Notes: generated by a model from the letters alone, not told the origin. A stretch of 11,635 nt of DNA from Azonexaceae bacterium (GCA_009469665.1 SSTB01000025.1:1-11635); one strand, 5' to 3'. Counted from the first letter of the stretch, positions 1 to 9,499 are shown. Translations and numbers: made by a program.

Positions 1-241
1 AGCCGGTAGCACCGTAACACCCAGGCGATGCAAAGGTCGCGAAAGGCGCTCCACGCGCTGAATGCCTGGGGACGATAGCCCGAACCGCATGCTTGCCCAC
101 TCCGCCACGCGACGGCTCAACCACCGACATGCCCCGAACCCTCCGCACCGCGGCGCAGCGACGGCAATCAGGAACTCCCTGAACGCCCTGCCTGGACTTC
201 GGGTTTATGATGTCCGCCGGTCTTCCCCCTGAAACCACCTC
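1..241. other. Left-edge region without a secure gene
   Basis: No plus-strand frame stays open here. On the minus strand, a frame with ATG at 90-88 runs open to the left edge (30 codons) and has GGAG nine bases before the ATG, so it could be the start of a divergent gene. Its third-position GC is only about 63%, below that of the neighbouring genes, and I recognise no family. On the plus strand, TATGAT at 206-211 is a good -10 match about 30 bases before the gene at 242, but no convincing -35 lies 16-18 bases upstream of it. Both readings are tentative. Confidence 0.25.
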
Positions 242-3148
242 ATGCTCAGCCGATTGCGTCTTTCGACACGCATCCATCTGGCCGTCGCCTTGCCAGCCAT
301 CGCGCTGTTCGTCGTAACGGTCGTCCACTTCGACGGCAAGCGCCGCCAGGTGGAGGAACTCGGCCGAGTCAGAGCCATGGCGGACCTCGCCCAGGTCGGC
401 GGTGCCCTGATCCACCGGCTTGCTGCGGAGCGGGGGACCACGGCGACCTACCTGGGGAGCCAGGGGCGCCAGTTCCGCACCGAAATGGAGGCGGCCCGCC
501 AAAGCACCGATATTGCACTTGGCGCCTGGAGCCGCTTCATCAAGACATCCCGTGACCGGGTATTCGACCCGGGTCTGCGGCGAGATATCGACATGGCGAT
601 GGGTGCCCTGGGCCAGCTCGAAGAGCAGAGACACCGTGCAACGACCCAGGTCGCGGACCTTCAGGCACCCACGGCGTATTACACGGACACCAACGCGCTT
701 CTCCTGCGGACCCTGGTCAAGTTTGGCCGCATGGCCAGCGACGCAGACCTTGCCACCCTGGTTTCGGCCTATGTAGGCCTCATCCAGGCGAAGGAGAGCC
801 TCGGTCAGCACCGGGCGGCGGGTTCCCTCGGTTTTTCCTCCAACACCTTCGACGCCTCCCTCTTGCAGCGCTTCCTCGCCACTGTCGGTGCGCAGAACGC
901 CCACCTTGCGCAATTTTCCGAGTATGCGCCGCCGGATCTGGCGGAGCGTCTGCGCTCGGTCCTGGCCAGCCCTGCCATGCAGGAAGTCGAGCGATTGCGC
1001 ACCGACGTTGCCCGTACCGGGCCTGGACACCGGGTCGAAAGCCCCGGCGGGGCCTACTGGTTTGTTACGGTTTCACACTTGATCGACGATCTGGACGGCA
1101 TCGCCCGCACGGTGGAAGAGAGGATTGTCGCCACCAGCGAGGCGGATTATCGCGAAGCATTGGGCAGCCTCCGCCTGACCGCGGCCCTAGCGGTCCTCTT
1201 TCTGGCCTCCATCCTGGGAATCGGGTATGGCATCGCCAGAGGGATTCGGGATACGCTGGCCACGTCCTCCCGGGCCCTGCAATCCCTCGCGCAGGGGAAT
1301 ACCGGCGTGGAATTTCGCGCCGCTGACTTTCCCGGCGAAACCCAGCCCATTTACCAGGCCCTCCTCGCCTTTCGCGAAAGCCTCATCGGGACGCAGCGAC
1401 TCACCGACCAACTGACCCAGGCGCACGATGAACTCTCCCTGATCAATTCCAGGCTTGAGCAGCGGGTCTCCGAGCGCACAGCCGAATTGCGGCTGGCTGC
1501 CAGCGTCTTCGAGAATACCGCGGAAGGCATCATGGTCACCGATACGCAGGGCACCATCATCTCGGTCAACCCCGCGTTTTCGAGCATCACCGGATACAGG
1601 GCGGATGAAGCCGTAGGCCGCACGCCGCGGCTCCTCAAGTCTGACCACCATCCAGCAGAGTTCTACGCCGCCATGTGGGACGATTTGCGTGCCAAAGGAT
1701 ACTGGGAGGGTCAGGTCTGGAATCGGCGCAAGGACGGCGAAGCCTTTCTGGAGTGGCAAACCATCAGTGTCGTTCCCGATCAAGCGGGTAAACCTTTGCG
1801 TTACGTCGCCGTCTTCAACGATGTGACCGAATTGCACCACAAGGACGAGCGCCTGCGCCACCAGGCCTATCACGACGCCCTGACCGGCCTGCCCAACCGC
1901 TCGCTTCTGCAGGACCGCCTGGGGCACGCCATGGACCTCGCTGCCCGTGACGGTGGCGCTGTGGCCGCCATGGTGCTTGACCTGGACAATTTCAAGCTCG
2001 TCAACGACAGCCTCGGTCACGACGTCGGCGACCAACTATTGCAGGAGATCGCCCGTCGGCTGGTGGCTTGCCTGCGCCAGAGCGACACCGTGGCGCGCAC
2101 CGGCGGTGACGAATTCGTAGTCATCCTGGCCGACTTCACCGACGCCGCCGAGATTGCCCACACTGCGGAGCGCATCAACCAGGCCCTGGCCCAGCCCCTT
2201 CATCTTGCCGGGCAGGAAATCCATACCGGAGGTAGCGTCGGAATCGCCCTTTATCCCCAGGACGCGCAGGACCCTTCCACCCTCGTCAAGCATGCCGACA
2301 TGGCCATGTACCAGGCCAAGGCCGACGGCCGTGGCACCTTTCGCTTCTTCGACCCCGAGATGAATCGGCGCAGCGCAACACGCATGGCCATGGAAACCGC
2401 GCTACGCCGCTGCCTGCAGGCCGGGGATGGATTCCACCTGGCGTTTCAACCCAAGATCGACCTGGAAACCGGACGCACCCTCGGCCTCGAAGCCCTCGTC
2501 CGCTGGAACCACCCCGAACTGGGCCCGCTTTCCCCCGCCGAATTCATTCCCATCGCCGAAGACTCGGGGCTCATCGTTGCCCTCGGCAACTGGGTCATCT
2601 CCGCAAGCTGCCGGCAAATGCGCCTGTGGCGCGAAGCCGGGTATGCAGTACCGGACGTGGCCATCAACCTCTCGCCTCGCCAGTTCGGCGACGTGCAACT
2701 ACTGGACACCATTCAGCACCACCTGGAGGAAGCCGGAATTCCCGCCACCAGCCTTGAACTTGAGGTGACGGAATCGACCGTGATGTCAGACCCGGAAAAG
2801 GCCATCGCCACGCTGGAGCGCCTTCACGCCCTGGGGACACGCATTGCCGTGGACGACTTCGGCACCGGTTATTCGTCGCTCAGTTACCTGAAGCGGCTGC
2901 CCCTCGATACCCTGAAGATCGATCGCAGCTTCGTGCGTGACCTGTGCACCAATGCCGAAGACGCCGCCATCGCCCGGACCATCGTTGCCCTGGGCCAGAC
3001 GCTGGGCCTGGAAATCGTCGCCGAGGGCATCGAAACCGAGGCCCAGCGCGACACTCTCCTGGCCATGGGCTGCACCGTCGGCCAGGGCTACCTCTTCGCC
3101 CGCCCGCAGCTCCCCGAGGAAGCGGCCCGCTTTCTGGCCGCCACCTGA
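242..3148 (+). CDS. Membrane NIT-HAMP-PAS-GGDEF-EAL cyclic-di-GMP signalling protein
   Basis: Predicted inner-membrane protein of 968 residues that makes and/or degrades cyclic di-GMP. Transmembrane segments lie near residues 11-30 and 310-330 and enclose a periplasmic domain. Its start, with an ERG motif at 63-65 inside a helical Leu/Arg-rich stretch, matches the nitrate/nitrite-sensing NIT family. HAMP (about 330-385), a coiled linker and a PAS domain (about 418-531, ending DVTEL) follow. The cyclase domain (about 542-700) has an intact GGDEF at 621-625 and the RxxD inhibitory site at 612-615. The EAL domain (about 720-963) keeps EAL 750-752, N809, E841, D871-D872, K892, E928 and Q948, so both activities look possible. 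An in-frame stop at 230-232 makes ATG 242 the first usable start, although no clear Shine-Dalgarno precedes it. Ligand identity and net direction of activity are inferred, not shown. Confidence 0.93.
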   Translation: MLSRLRLSTRIHLAVALPAIALFVVTVVHFDGKRRQVEELGRVRAMADLAQVGGALIHRLAAERGTTATYLGSQGRQFRTEMEAARQSTDIALGAWSRFIKTSRDRVFDPGLRRDIDMAMGALGQLEEQRHRATTQVADLQAPTAYYTDTNALLLRTLVKFGRMASDADLATLVSAYVGLIQAKESLGQHRAAGSLGFSSNTFDASLLQRFLATVGAQNAHLAQFSEYAPPDLAERLRSVLASPAMQEVERLRTDVARTGPGHRVESPGGAYWFVTVSHLIDDLDGIARTVEERIVATSEADYREALGSLRLTAALAVLFLASILGIGYGIARGIRDTLATSSRALQSLAQGNTGVEFRAADFPGETQPIYQALLAFRESLIGTQRLTDQLTQAHDELSLINSRLEQRVSERTAELRLAASVFENTAEGIMVTDTQGTIISVNPAFSSITGYRADEAVGRTPRLLKSDHHPAEFYAAMWDDLRAKGYWEGQVWNRRKDGEAFLEWQTISVVPDQAGKPLRYVAVFNDVTELHHKDERLRHQAYHDALTGLPNRSLLQDRLGHAMDLAARDGGAVAAMVLDLDNFKLVNDSLGHDVGDQLLQEIARRLVACLRQSDTVARTGGDEFVVILADFTDAAEIAHTAERINQALAQPLHLAGQEIHTGGSVGIALYPQDAQDPSTLVKHADMAMYQAKADGRGTFRFFDPEMNRRSATRMAMETALRRCLQAGDGFHLAFQPKIDLETGRTLGLEALVRWNHPELGPLSPAEFIPIAEDSGLIVALGNWVISASCRQMRLWREAGYAVPDVAINLSPRQFGDVQLLDTIQHHLEEAGIPATSLELEVTESTVMSDPEKAIATLERLHALGTRIAVDDFGTGYSSLSYLKRLPLDTLKIDRSFVRDLCTNAEDAAIARTIVALGQTLGLEIVAEGIETEAQRDTLLAMGCTVGQGYLFARPQLPEEAARFLAAT

Positions 3149-3150
3149 GG

Positions 3151-3179
3151 CTTCCCCCTCCCACGGCGGGAGAGGGAGG
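3151..3179. terminator. Hairpin between convergent genes
   Basis: The arms 3151-3162 and 3168-3179 pair over 12 positions, with one mismatch and one G-T wobble, around the five-base loop ACGGC. The hairpin lies two bases after the stop of the c-di-GMP gene and two bases from the stop of ppsA, where a bidirectional terminator would be expected. Neither side has a T-run, so it is not a canonical intrinsic terminator. It may instead be a copy of a dispersed CT/GA-rich palindrome of the kind common in proteobacterial gaps. Confidence 0.4.
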
Positions 3180-3181
3180 AA

Positions 3182-5554
<2,373 letters not shown>

Positions 5555-5560
5555 GCGGTG

Positions 5561-5566
5561 TCCTTT
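5561..5566 (-). promoter_or_regulatory. ppsA ribosome binding site overlapping the regulator's stop
   Basis: On the minus strand, AAAGGA lies six bases before the ppsA ATG, and its first A is the last base of the regulator's TGA (5566-5568). Ribosomes ending on the regulator would stop on the ppsA initiation site, which favours translational coupling. Confidence 0.7.
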
Positions 5567-6384
5567 CAGGATTGTTCAAGAGTGGGGTTGGGGTGTATGG
5601 GGTTGGTGTGCAGCTCGTCGCCCAGGCCGACGTTCCCCAGGCGCCGCTCGGCTGATTCGCGGCGGGCAGCGGTACGCAGGGATTGGGCCAGGGTTTCCTG
5701 GACGAAGGAGATATGGGTTTCCGCCGCCGCCCGGGCCGCCGCAGGACGCTGCTCGCGGATGGCCTTGTACAAGGCGGTATGCTGGGAATGCAGAAGGTCG
5801 TTGGCCCCCGGCACCTTGCGCAGCTCGCCGAGGTTGAGATGGATGTTGTCGTGCAATAACCGGAACAGGGCCGACGACAGATGGCCCACCATGGCATTGT
5901 GGCTGGCCTCGCAAATGGCCTGGTGGAAGCCGATATCGGAAGCCGAACGGCGAACCAGGTCGTCGCCGGCAAAGGCTTCAGTCAATTCCACGAAAGCCTG
6001 GTCGAGGCGCAACTGGTCGGCTTCCGTCGCCCGCTCGGCGGCCCATTCTGCGGCCTGGCCTTCCAGCATGCGGCGGAAATCCAGCAGATCTTCCCGCAGG
6101 TTGGGGTGAGCCCCCAGCATTTCCCGCCAGGGGTCGATGAAGGTGGCTTCCAGACGGTCGGTGACGTAGGTGCCGCCTCCCTGGCGGCTATGCACCATGC
6201 CCTTGGAGGCCAATTTCTGGATGGCCTCGCGCAGGGAGGGACGGGAAACACCCAGGTCCACCGCCAGCTCCCGCTCCGGGGGCAGACGGTCCCCCGGCTT
6301 CAAGGAGCCTTCGAGGATGCGCCGCTCCAGGGACGCCGCGATGGCGTCGGAGATGCGGGGAACCTGCAGCTTGCTCTGGGGCAT
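5566..6384 (-). CDS. lldR: GntR-family (FCD subgroup) regulator, LldR-like
   Basis: Probable lactate- or pyruvate-responsive DNA-binding regulator of 272 residues. The N-terminal winged helix-turn-helix spans about 10-75 and includes [20 protein letters not shown]. The C-terminal FCD ligand domain spans about 98-229. Asp150, His154 (DIGFH), His202 (SQHTAL) and His224 (ETHI) have the spacing of the metal-binding site in FCD regulators such as LldR. A tail of about 35 residues follows the FCD domain. I chose ATG 6384. The frame extends to a TTG at 6417, but that codon lies inside the predicted -10 box, and the operator at 6402-6412 lies between the two starts. ATG 6384 has no clear Shine-Dalgarno. 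The gene is divergent from lutA and precedes ppsA by 11 bases. A pyruvate sensor (PdhR-like) or glycolate sensor (GlcC-like) is the main alternative. Confidence 0.85.
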   Translation of the reverse strand: MPQSKLQVPRISDAIAASLERRILEGSLKPGDRLPPERELAVDLGVSRPSLREAIQKLASKGMVHSRQGGGTYVTDRLEATFIDPWREMLGAHPNLREDLLDFRRMLEGQAAEWAAERATEADQLRLDQAFVELTEAFAGDDLVRRSASDIGFHQAICEASHNAMVGHLSSALFRLLHDNIHLNLGELRKVPGANDLLHSQHTALYKAIREQRPAAARAAAETHISFVQETLAQSLRTAARRESAERRLGNVGLGDELHTNPIHPNPTLEQS

Positions 6385-6401
6385 GGAGGATAGACGACGA
6401 T

Positions 6402-6412
6402 TGGTAAGACCA
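6402..6412. promoter_or_regulatory. Operator O1, TGGTAAGACCA
   Basis: The palindrome TGGT-AAG-ACCA has the TGGTnnnACCA form bound by FadR/LldR/PdhR-type GntR regulators. It covers the predicted start of the regulator-ppsA transcript and ends 17 bases before the regulator's ATG, so autorepression is the simplest reading. Binding by this particular regulator is inferred. Confidence 0.65.
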
Positions 6413-6416
6413 CGCA

Positions 6417-6445
6417 ATTCTAAGCAATAGCACCGTGAATCGCAA
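6417..6445 (-). promoter_or_regulatory. Predicted sigma-70 promoter for lldR-ppsA
   Basis: On the minus strand, TTGCGA (6445-6440) and TAGAAT (6422-6417) are separated by exactly 17 bases. TAGAAT matches five of six -10 consensus bases and TTGCGA matches four of six at -35. Transcription would start near 6410, inside operator O1, giving a leader of about 26 bases before ATG 6384. Confidence 0.6.
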
Positions 6446-6468
6446 GGGCTGGGAAATCCCCTATTTAT

Positions 6469-6497
6469 TTGACTAAGCCACGGATATATCGTACATT
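6469..6497 (+). promoter_or_regulatory. Predicted sigma-70 promoter for lutA-lutC-lutB
   Basis: TTGACT (6469-6474, five of six) and TACATT (6492-6497, four of six) are 17 bases apart. Start would be near 6504, leaving a leader of about 68 bases before lutA. The spacer contains the palindrome GATATATC (6483-6490). The promoter is back-to-back with the lldR promoter, about 23 bases separating the two -35 boxes. Confidence 0.6.
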
Positions 6498-6515
6498 TTG
6501 TGTGAAGCGAAAATT

Positions 6516-6526
6516 TGGTCGGACCA
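6516..6526. promoter_or_regulatory. Operator O2, TGGTCGGACCA
   Basis: The perfect palindrome TGGTC-G-GACCA has further matching AAA and TTT flanks two bases outside each arm. It sits about +12 to +22 from the predicted lutA transcript start, where a bound repressor would block elongation or initiation. It shares the TGGTnnnACCA core with O1, and the two centres are 114 bases apart. Confidence 0.7.
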
Positions 6527-6561
6527 TTTTACCATGCAATATTTCACGACCCGATGCAGAC

Positions 6562-6566
6562 AGGAG
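6562..6566 (+). promoter_or_regulatory. lutA ribosome binding site
   Basis: AGGAG lies five bases before ATG 6572. This fixes the lutA start and rules against the longer frame opening with TTG at 6515, which falls on operator O2. Confidence 0.75.
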
Positions 6567-6571
6567 TCCCC

Positions 6572-7357
6572 ATGAACAGTTCCGCCTCCCCCCCGCCCTG
6601 TCCCAAGGACGTGTACTTCTTCGCCACCTGCGTGGTCGACCAGTTCTTTCCCGGTGCAGGGCTCGACGCCATCCATCTCCTGGAAAGGGAAGGCCTGCGC
6701 GTCCACTTTCCCGCTGACCAGACCTGTTGCGGCCAACCCGCCTACACCAGCGGCTTCCACGATCAGGCGAGGGCAGTGGCCCGGGCCCAACTCGACCTCT
6801 TTCCCGAGCCCTGGCCGGTGGTGGTGCCCTCCGGTTCCTGCGCCGGCATGATGAAGCACGCCTACCCCGGCCTTTTCGCCGCCGACCCGGCCCTGCGGGC
6901 CAAGGCGGAAGACCTCTCCGCCCGCATCTTCGAACTGACCGAATTCCTGGTCAAGGTGCTGGGGGTGCGCTTGGAGGACCGCGGAGCCCCGGCCACCGTG
7001 GTGCTGCACACTTCCTGCTCCGCCCGCCGGGAGATGGGCGTCCATCTCACCGGCCGCGCCCTCCTCGACCAGCTTGGCCAGGTCACCGTCGCCCAGCAGG
7101 CCCATGAGGCGGAGTGCTGCGGCTTCGGCGGTACCTTTTCGATCAAGCACCCGGAGATTTCCGGCGCCATGGTCAAGGACAAGGTGGATGCCCTGAAAGC
7201 CACCGGCGCCGAGCGTGTGGTGAGCGCCGATTGCGGCTGCTTGATGAACATCCTCGGCCACGCCGCCTGGCGGGACCAGCAGGAAGGCCGTTCGCAGCCC
7301 ACGCTGCCAGGCGAGCACATCGCCTCATTCCTGCTGAAACGCACGGAGAAAGCCTGA
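6572..7357 (+). CDS. lutA: L-lactate oxidation complex, CCG-domain iron-sulfur subunit LutA/LldE
   Basis: Subunit of the LutABC (LldEFG) complex that oxidises L-lactate to pyruvate without a flavin-type LldD enzyme. The 261-residue protein has two cysteine-rich CCG modules: Cys20, Cys52-Cys53-Gly, Cys90 (SGSCAGM), then Cys149 (HTSCSAR), Cys182-Cys183-Gly and Cys221/Cys223. These are expected to hold an unusual Fe-S cluster, as in heterodisulfide-reductase and glycolate-oxidase subunits. It is slightly longer than typical LutA (about 240), mostly from a proline-rich N-terminal extension that contains one further cysteine (Cys10). It is the first gene of the operon, transcribed divergently from lldR, and its stop overlaps the lutC start. 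No signal peptide is seen. Recognition of the family is secure; substrate choice (L-lactate rather than another hydroxyacid) is inferred from the neighbours. Confidence 0.92.
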   Translation: MNSSASPPPCPKDVYFFATCVVDQFFPGAGLDAIHLLEREGLRVHFPADQTCCGQPAYTSGFHDQARAVARAQLDLFPEPWPVVVPSGSCAGMMKHAYPGLFAADPALRAKAEDLSARIFELTEFLVKVLGVRLEDRGAPATVVLHTSCSARREMGVHLTGRALLDQLGQVTVAQQAHEAECCGFGGTFSIKHPEISGAMVKDKVDALKATGAERVVSADCGCLMNILGHAAWRDQQEGRSQPTLPGEHIASFLLKRTEKA

Positions 7358-8022
7358 TGAACGCCCGCGACCGCATTTTCGCTCGCCTCCACGCCGCCCA
7401 GGTCAAGGGCCTCTACCCTGCCCCCGAACCCGCCGAATGGTATGCCCCCCGTGCTCGCAACGAAGCCTCCGACGAGCGCACCAAGCGCTTCGTTGCCATG
7501 ATGGAAGCGGCGCGGGCTGAGGTTCATCGCGTCAATCAGGGCAATTGGGTCCAGAAGCTTTATGAAATTCTCTCCGCCAAGGGGCTTTCCAATCTCTTGC
7601 TGGCGCCCGGCACCGCCCATGGTGCCCGCGCAGCCGAGGGCCTCAAGGGAACCGGCGTCGCTTGCCTCGCCTACGACCGTCCCATCGAGGCCTGGAAGGC
7701 AGAGTTGTTCAACGATATCCAGGCCAGCCTCACGGGCGCCCGCGGCGCCATTGCCGAAACCGGTTCCCTCATCCTGTGGCCGGATGCCCAGGAACCCCGA
7801 CTGATGTCCCTGGTGCCGCCCGTGCATATCGTTCTGCTGGAGGCTGCCGCCATCCATGCCACCCTGATCGACGCCATGGGCGCCGAGAACTGGGCCGCAG
7901 GCCTGCCCAGCAACGCGCTGCTCATCTCCAGCCCCTCCAAGACCGCCGACATCCAGCAGACCCTGGCCTACGGCGCGCACGGGCCGAAGGAACTGGTCGT
8001 GCTGCTCAAGGAGACCACGTGA
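7357..8022 (+). CDS. lutC: L-lactate oxidation complex, LUD-domain subunit LutC/LldG
   Basis: This 221-residue cytoplasmic protein is mostly a LUD (lactate utilisation) domain. The family core is visible as ARGAIAETGSLIL near residue 130, MSLVPPVHIVLLEAAAI near 150-165 and SSPSKTADIQQTLAYGAHGP near 190-210. The N-terminal 60 residues are a charged helical region. No cysteine cluster is present, as expected for the non-Fe-S subunit. The start ATG overlaps the lutA stop in TGATG and has GGAG at eight bases' distance inside lutA. The gene lies between lutA and lutB, whereas Bacillus subtilis has the order A-B-C. Its exact biochemical role in the complex is not settled in what I know of the family. 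Confidence 0.92.
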   Translation: MNARDRIFARLHAAQVKGLYPAPEPAEWYAPRARNEASDERTKRFVAMMEAARAEVHRVNQGNWVQKLYEILSAKGLSNLLLAPGTAHGARAAEGLKGTGVACLAYDRPIEAWKAELFNDIQASLTGARGAIAETGSLILWPDAQEPRLMSLVPPVHIVLLEAAAIHATLIDAMGAENWAAGLPSNALLISSPSKTADIQQTLAYGAHGPKELVVLLKETT

Positions 8023-9455
8023 TGCGCATCCAGGAAAAGCCCCTGCATTTCATGCCCACGGAAGGTTTTCGCGAGCGCTCCAAGGCCGTCGTCGAAAACG
8101 AATTCCTGCAAAAGAGCTTCCGAGCCGCCATGGATTTCCTCATGGCCAAGCGGGCCGCCCAGTTCCCCGACGATGACGAACTGCAAAGCCTGCGTACGCT
8201 GGGGGAGCGCATCCGCCAGAACAGCCTGGATAAACTACCCGCCCTCCTCACCCGGCTCGAAGCCAATTTGACCGCGAATGGCGTCCACGTCCACTGGGCG
8301 GAGACGGCGGAAGAAGCCAACGCCATCATCCTCGGCATCTGCCAGAAGCACGGCGCCAGGCGCATGGTCAAGGGCAAATCCATGGTCAGCGAGGAGATCG
8401 AGTTCAACCATGCGGCAGAAGCCGTGGGCGTCGAGGCCATCGAGACCGACATGGGCGAGTACATCCTGCAACTCGCCGGGGAGAAGCCCTCCCACATCAT
8501 CATGCCGGCCATCCACAAGACCAAGCAGCAGATTGCCAAGCTGTTCGAAGAGCAGATTCCCGGCGTCGCATACACGGAAGACGTTGACGCCCTCATCCAG
8601 ATCGGCCGCCAGGTCTTGCGCCAGAAATTTCTGGAAGCCGACATCGGCCTCTCCGGCGTCAACATGGCCGTGGCCGAAACCGGCACCCTGGTCCTGGTGG
8701 AAAACGAGGGCAACGGCCGGCTCTCCACCACCACGCCACGGGTGCATGTGGCCATCACCGGCATCGAAAAGGTGGTGGAAAGGCTAGAGCACGTGCCGCC
8801 GCTCCTGTCGCTGCTCACCCGCTCCGCCACCGGCCAGAACATCACGACTTACGTGAACATGATCTCCCGGCCCCGCCAGCCGGGCGAACTGGACGGGCCC
8901 GAGGAAGTCCACCTGGTGCTCCTCGACAACGGCCGCACCCAGCCCTACGCCGATGCGGAACTGAGGAAGACCCTGCAATGCATCCGCTGCGGCGCCTGCA
9001 TGAACCACTGCCCCGTCTACACCCACATCGGCGGCCACGCCTACGGCACCACCTACCCCGGACCCATCGGCGAAATCATCTCGCCCCATCTGATGGGCCT
9101 GGAAGCCACCGCCACCCTACCCTCCGCCTCCAGCCTGTGCGGCGCTTGCGGGGAGGTTTGCCCGGTGCGGATTCCGATTCCCGACCTGCTGATCCGGCTG
9201 CGTACCGAGGTGAATTCGGAGCCTCGACCGGATGCGCTGCTGCGCGGGCAGGGAGCGGGGTATAGCGGGTTGCTGACGGCCATTTGGCGGGGATGGGCGT
9301 GGGTGTATGCGCGGCCTGGCTTGTATCGGATGTATTCCTGGCTGGCCAGCCGGTTCAATTGGCTGACGCCTTCTCGGCAAGGGCCTTGGACGTCGGTGCG
9401 GGTGCCGATGAAGCCGGCTTCGAGGCGGTTGAGGGATTTGGTGGAGCGGAAGTGA
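8022..9455 (+). CDS. lutB: L-lactate oxidation complex, LUD plus ferredoxin-type subunit LutB/LldF
   Basis: This 477-residue electron-transfer subunit of the L-lactate oxidation complex opens with a LUD domain (about 60-300; MVKGKSMVSEE and GLSGVNMAVAETGTLVL visible). A two-cluster ferredoxin domain follows with Cys320, Cys323, Cys326, Cys330 (CIRCGACMNHCP) and Cys373, Cys376, Cys380 (CGACGEVCP), implying [4Fe-4S] clusters. The tail after residue 385 is rich in Trp and Tyr (region 405-445) and ends in basic residues; it might touch the membrane, but that is a guess. The start overlaps the lutC stop in TGATG, with AAGGAG eight bases upstream. From about 9162 to the stop, codon use changes sharply from C-ending to G/T-ending codons, unlike the rest of the gene. 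A hairpin terminator follows 44 bases after the stop. Confidence 0.93.
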   Translation: MRIQEKPLHFMPTEGFRERSKAVVENEFLQKSFRAAMDFLMAKRAAQFPDDDELQSLRTLGERIRQNSLDKLPALLTRLEANLTANGVHVHWAETAEEANAIILGICQKHGARRMVKGKSMVSEEIEFNHAAEAVGVEAIETDMGEYILQLAGEKPSHIIMPAIHKTKQQIAKLFEEQIPGVAYTEDVDALIQIGRQVLRQKFLEADIGLSGVNMAVAETGTLVLVENEGNGRLSTTTPRVHVAITGIEKVVERLEHVPPLLSLLTRSATGQNITTYVNMISRPRQPGELDGPEEVHLVLLDNGRTQPYADAELRKTLQCIRCGACMNHCPVYTHIGGHAYGTTYPGPIGEIISPHLMGLEATATLPSASSLCGACGEVCPVRIPIPDLLIRLRTEVNSEPRPDALLRGQGAGYSGLLTAIWRGWAWVYARPGLYRMYSWLASRFNWLTPSRQGPWTSVRVPMKPASRRLRDLVERK

Positions 9456-9499
9456 TCCCTAGGGCAGTTGACCACCGATCGGCTTCAGAAAACCGGATT

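Noticed and set aside
6385..6417. Extended start (TTG at 6417) for the GntR regulator
   Set aside because: The TTG lies within the predicted -10 box and upstream of the predicted transcript start, so it would not be on the mRNA. ATG 6384 fits the family start better.
6515..6571. Extended start (TTG at 6515) for lutA
   Set aside because: It has no ribosome site and falls on operator O2, whereas ATG 6572 has AGGAG five bases upstream.
6862..7980. Minus-strand open frame (372 codons) opposite lutA and lutC
   Set aside because: It is antisense to two recognised subunits with intact motifs, has low-complexity composition and no plausible start site.
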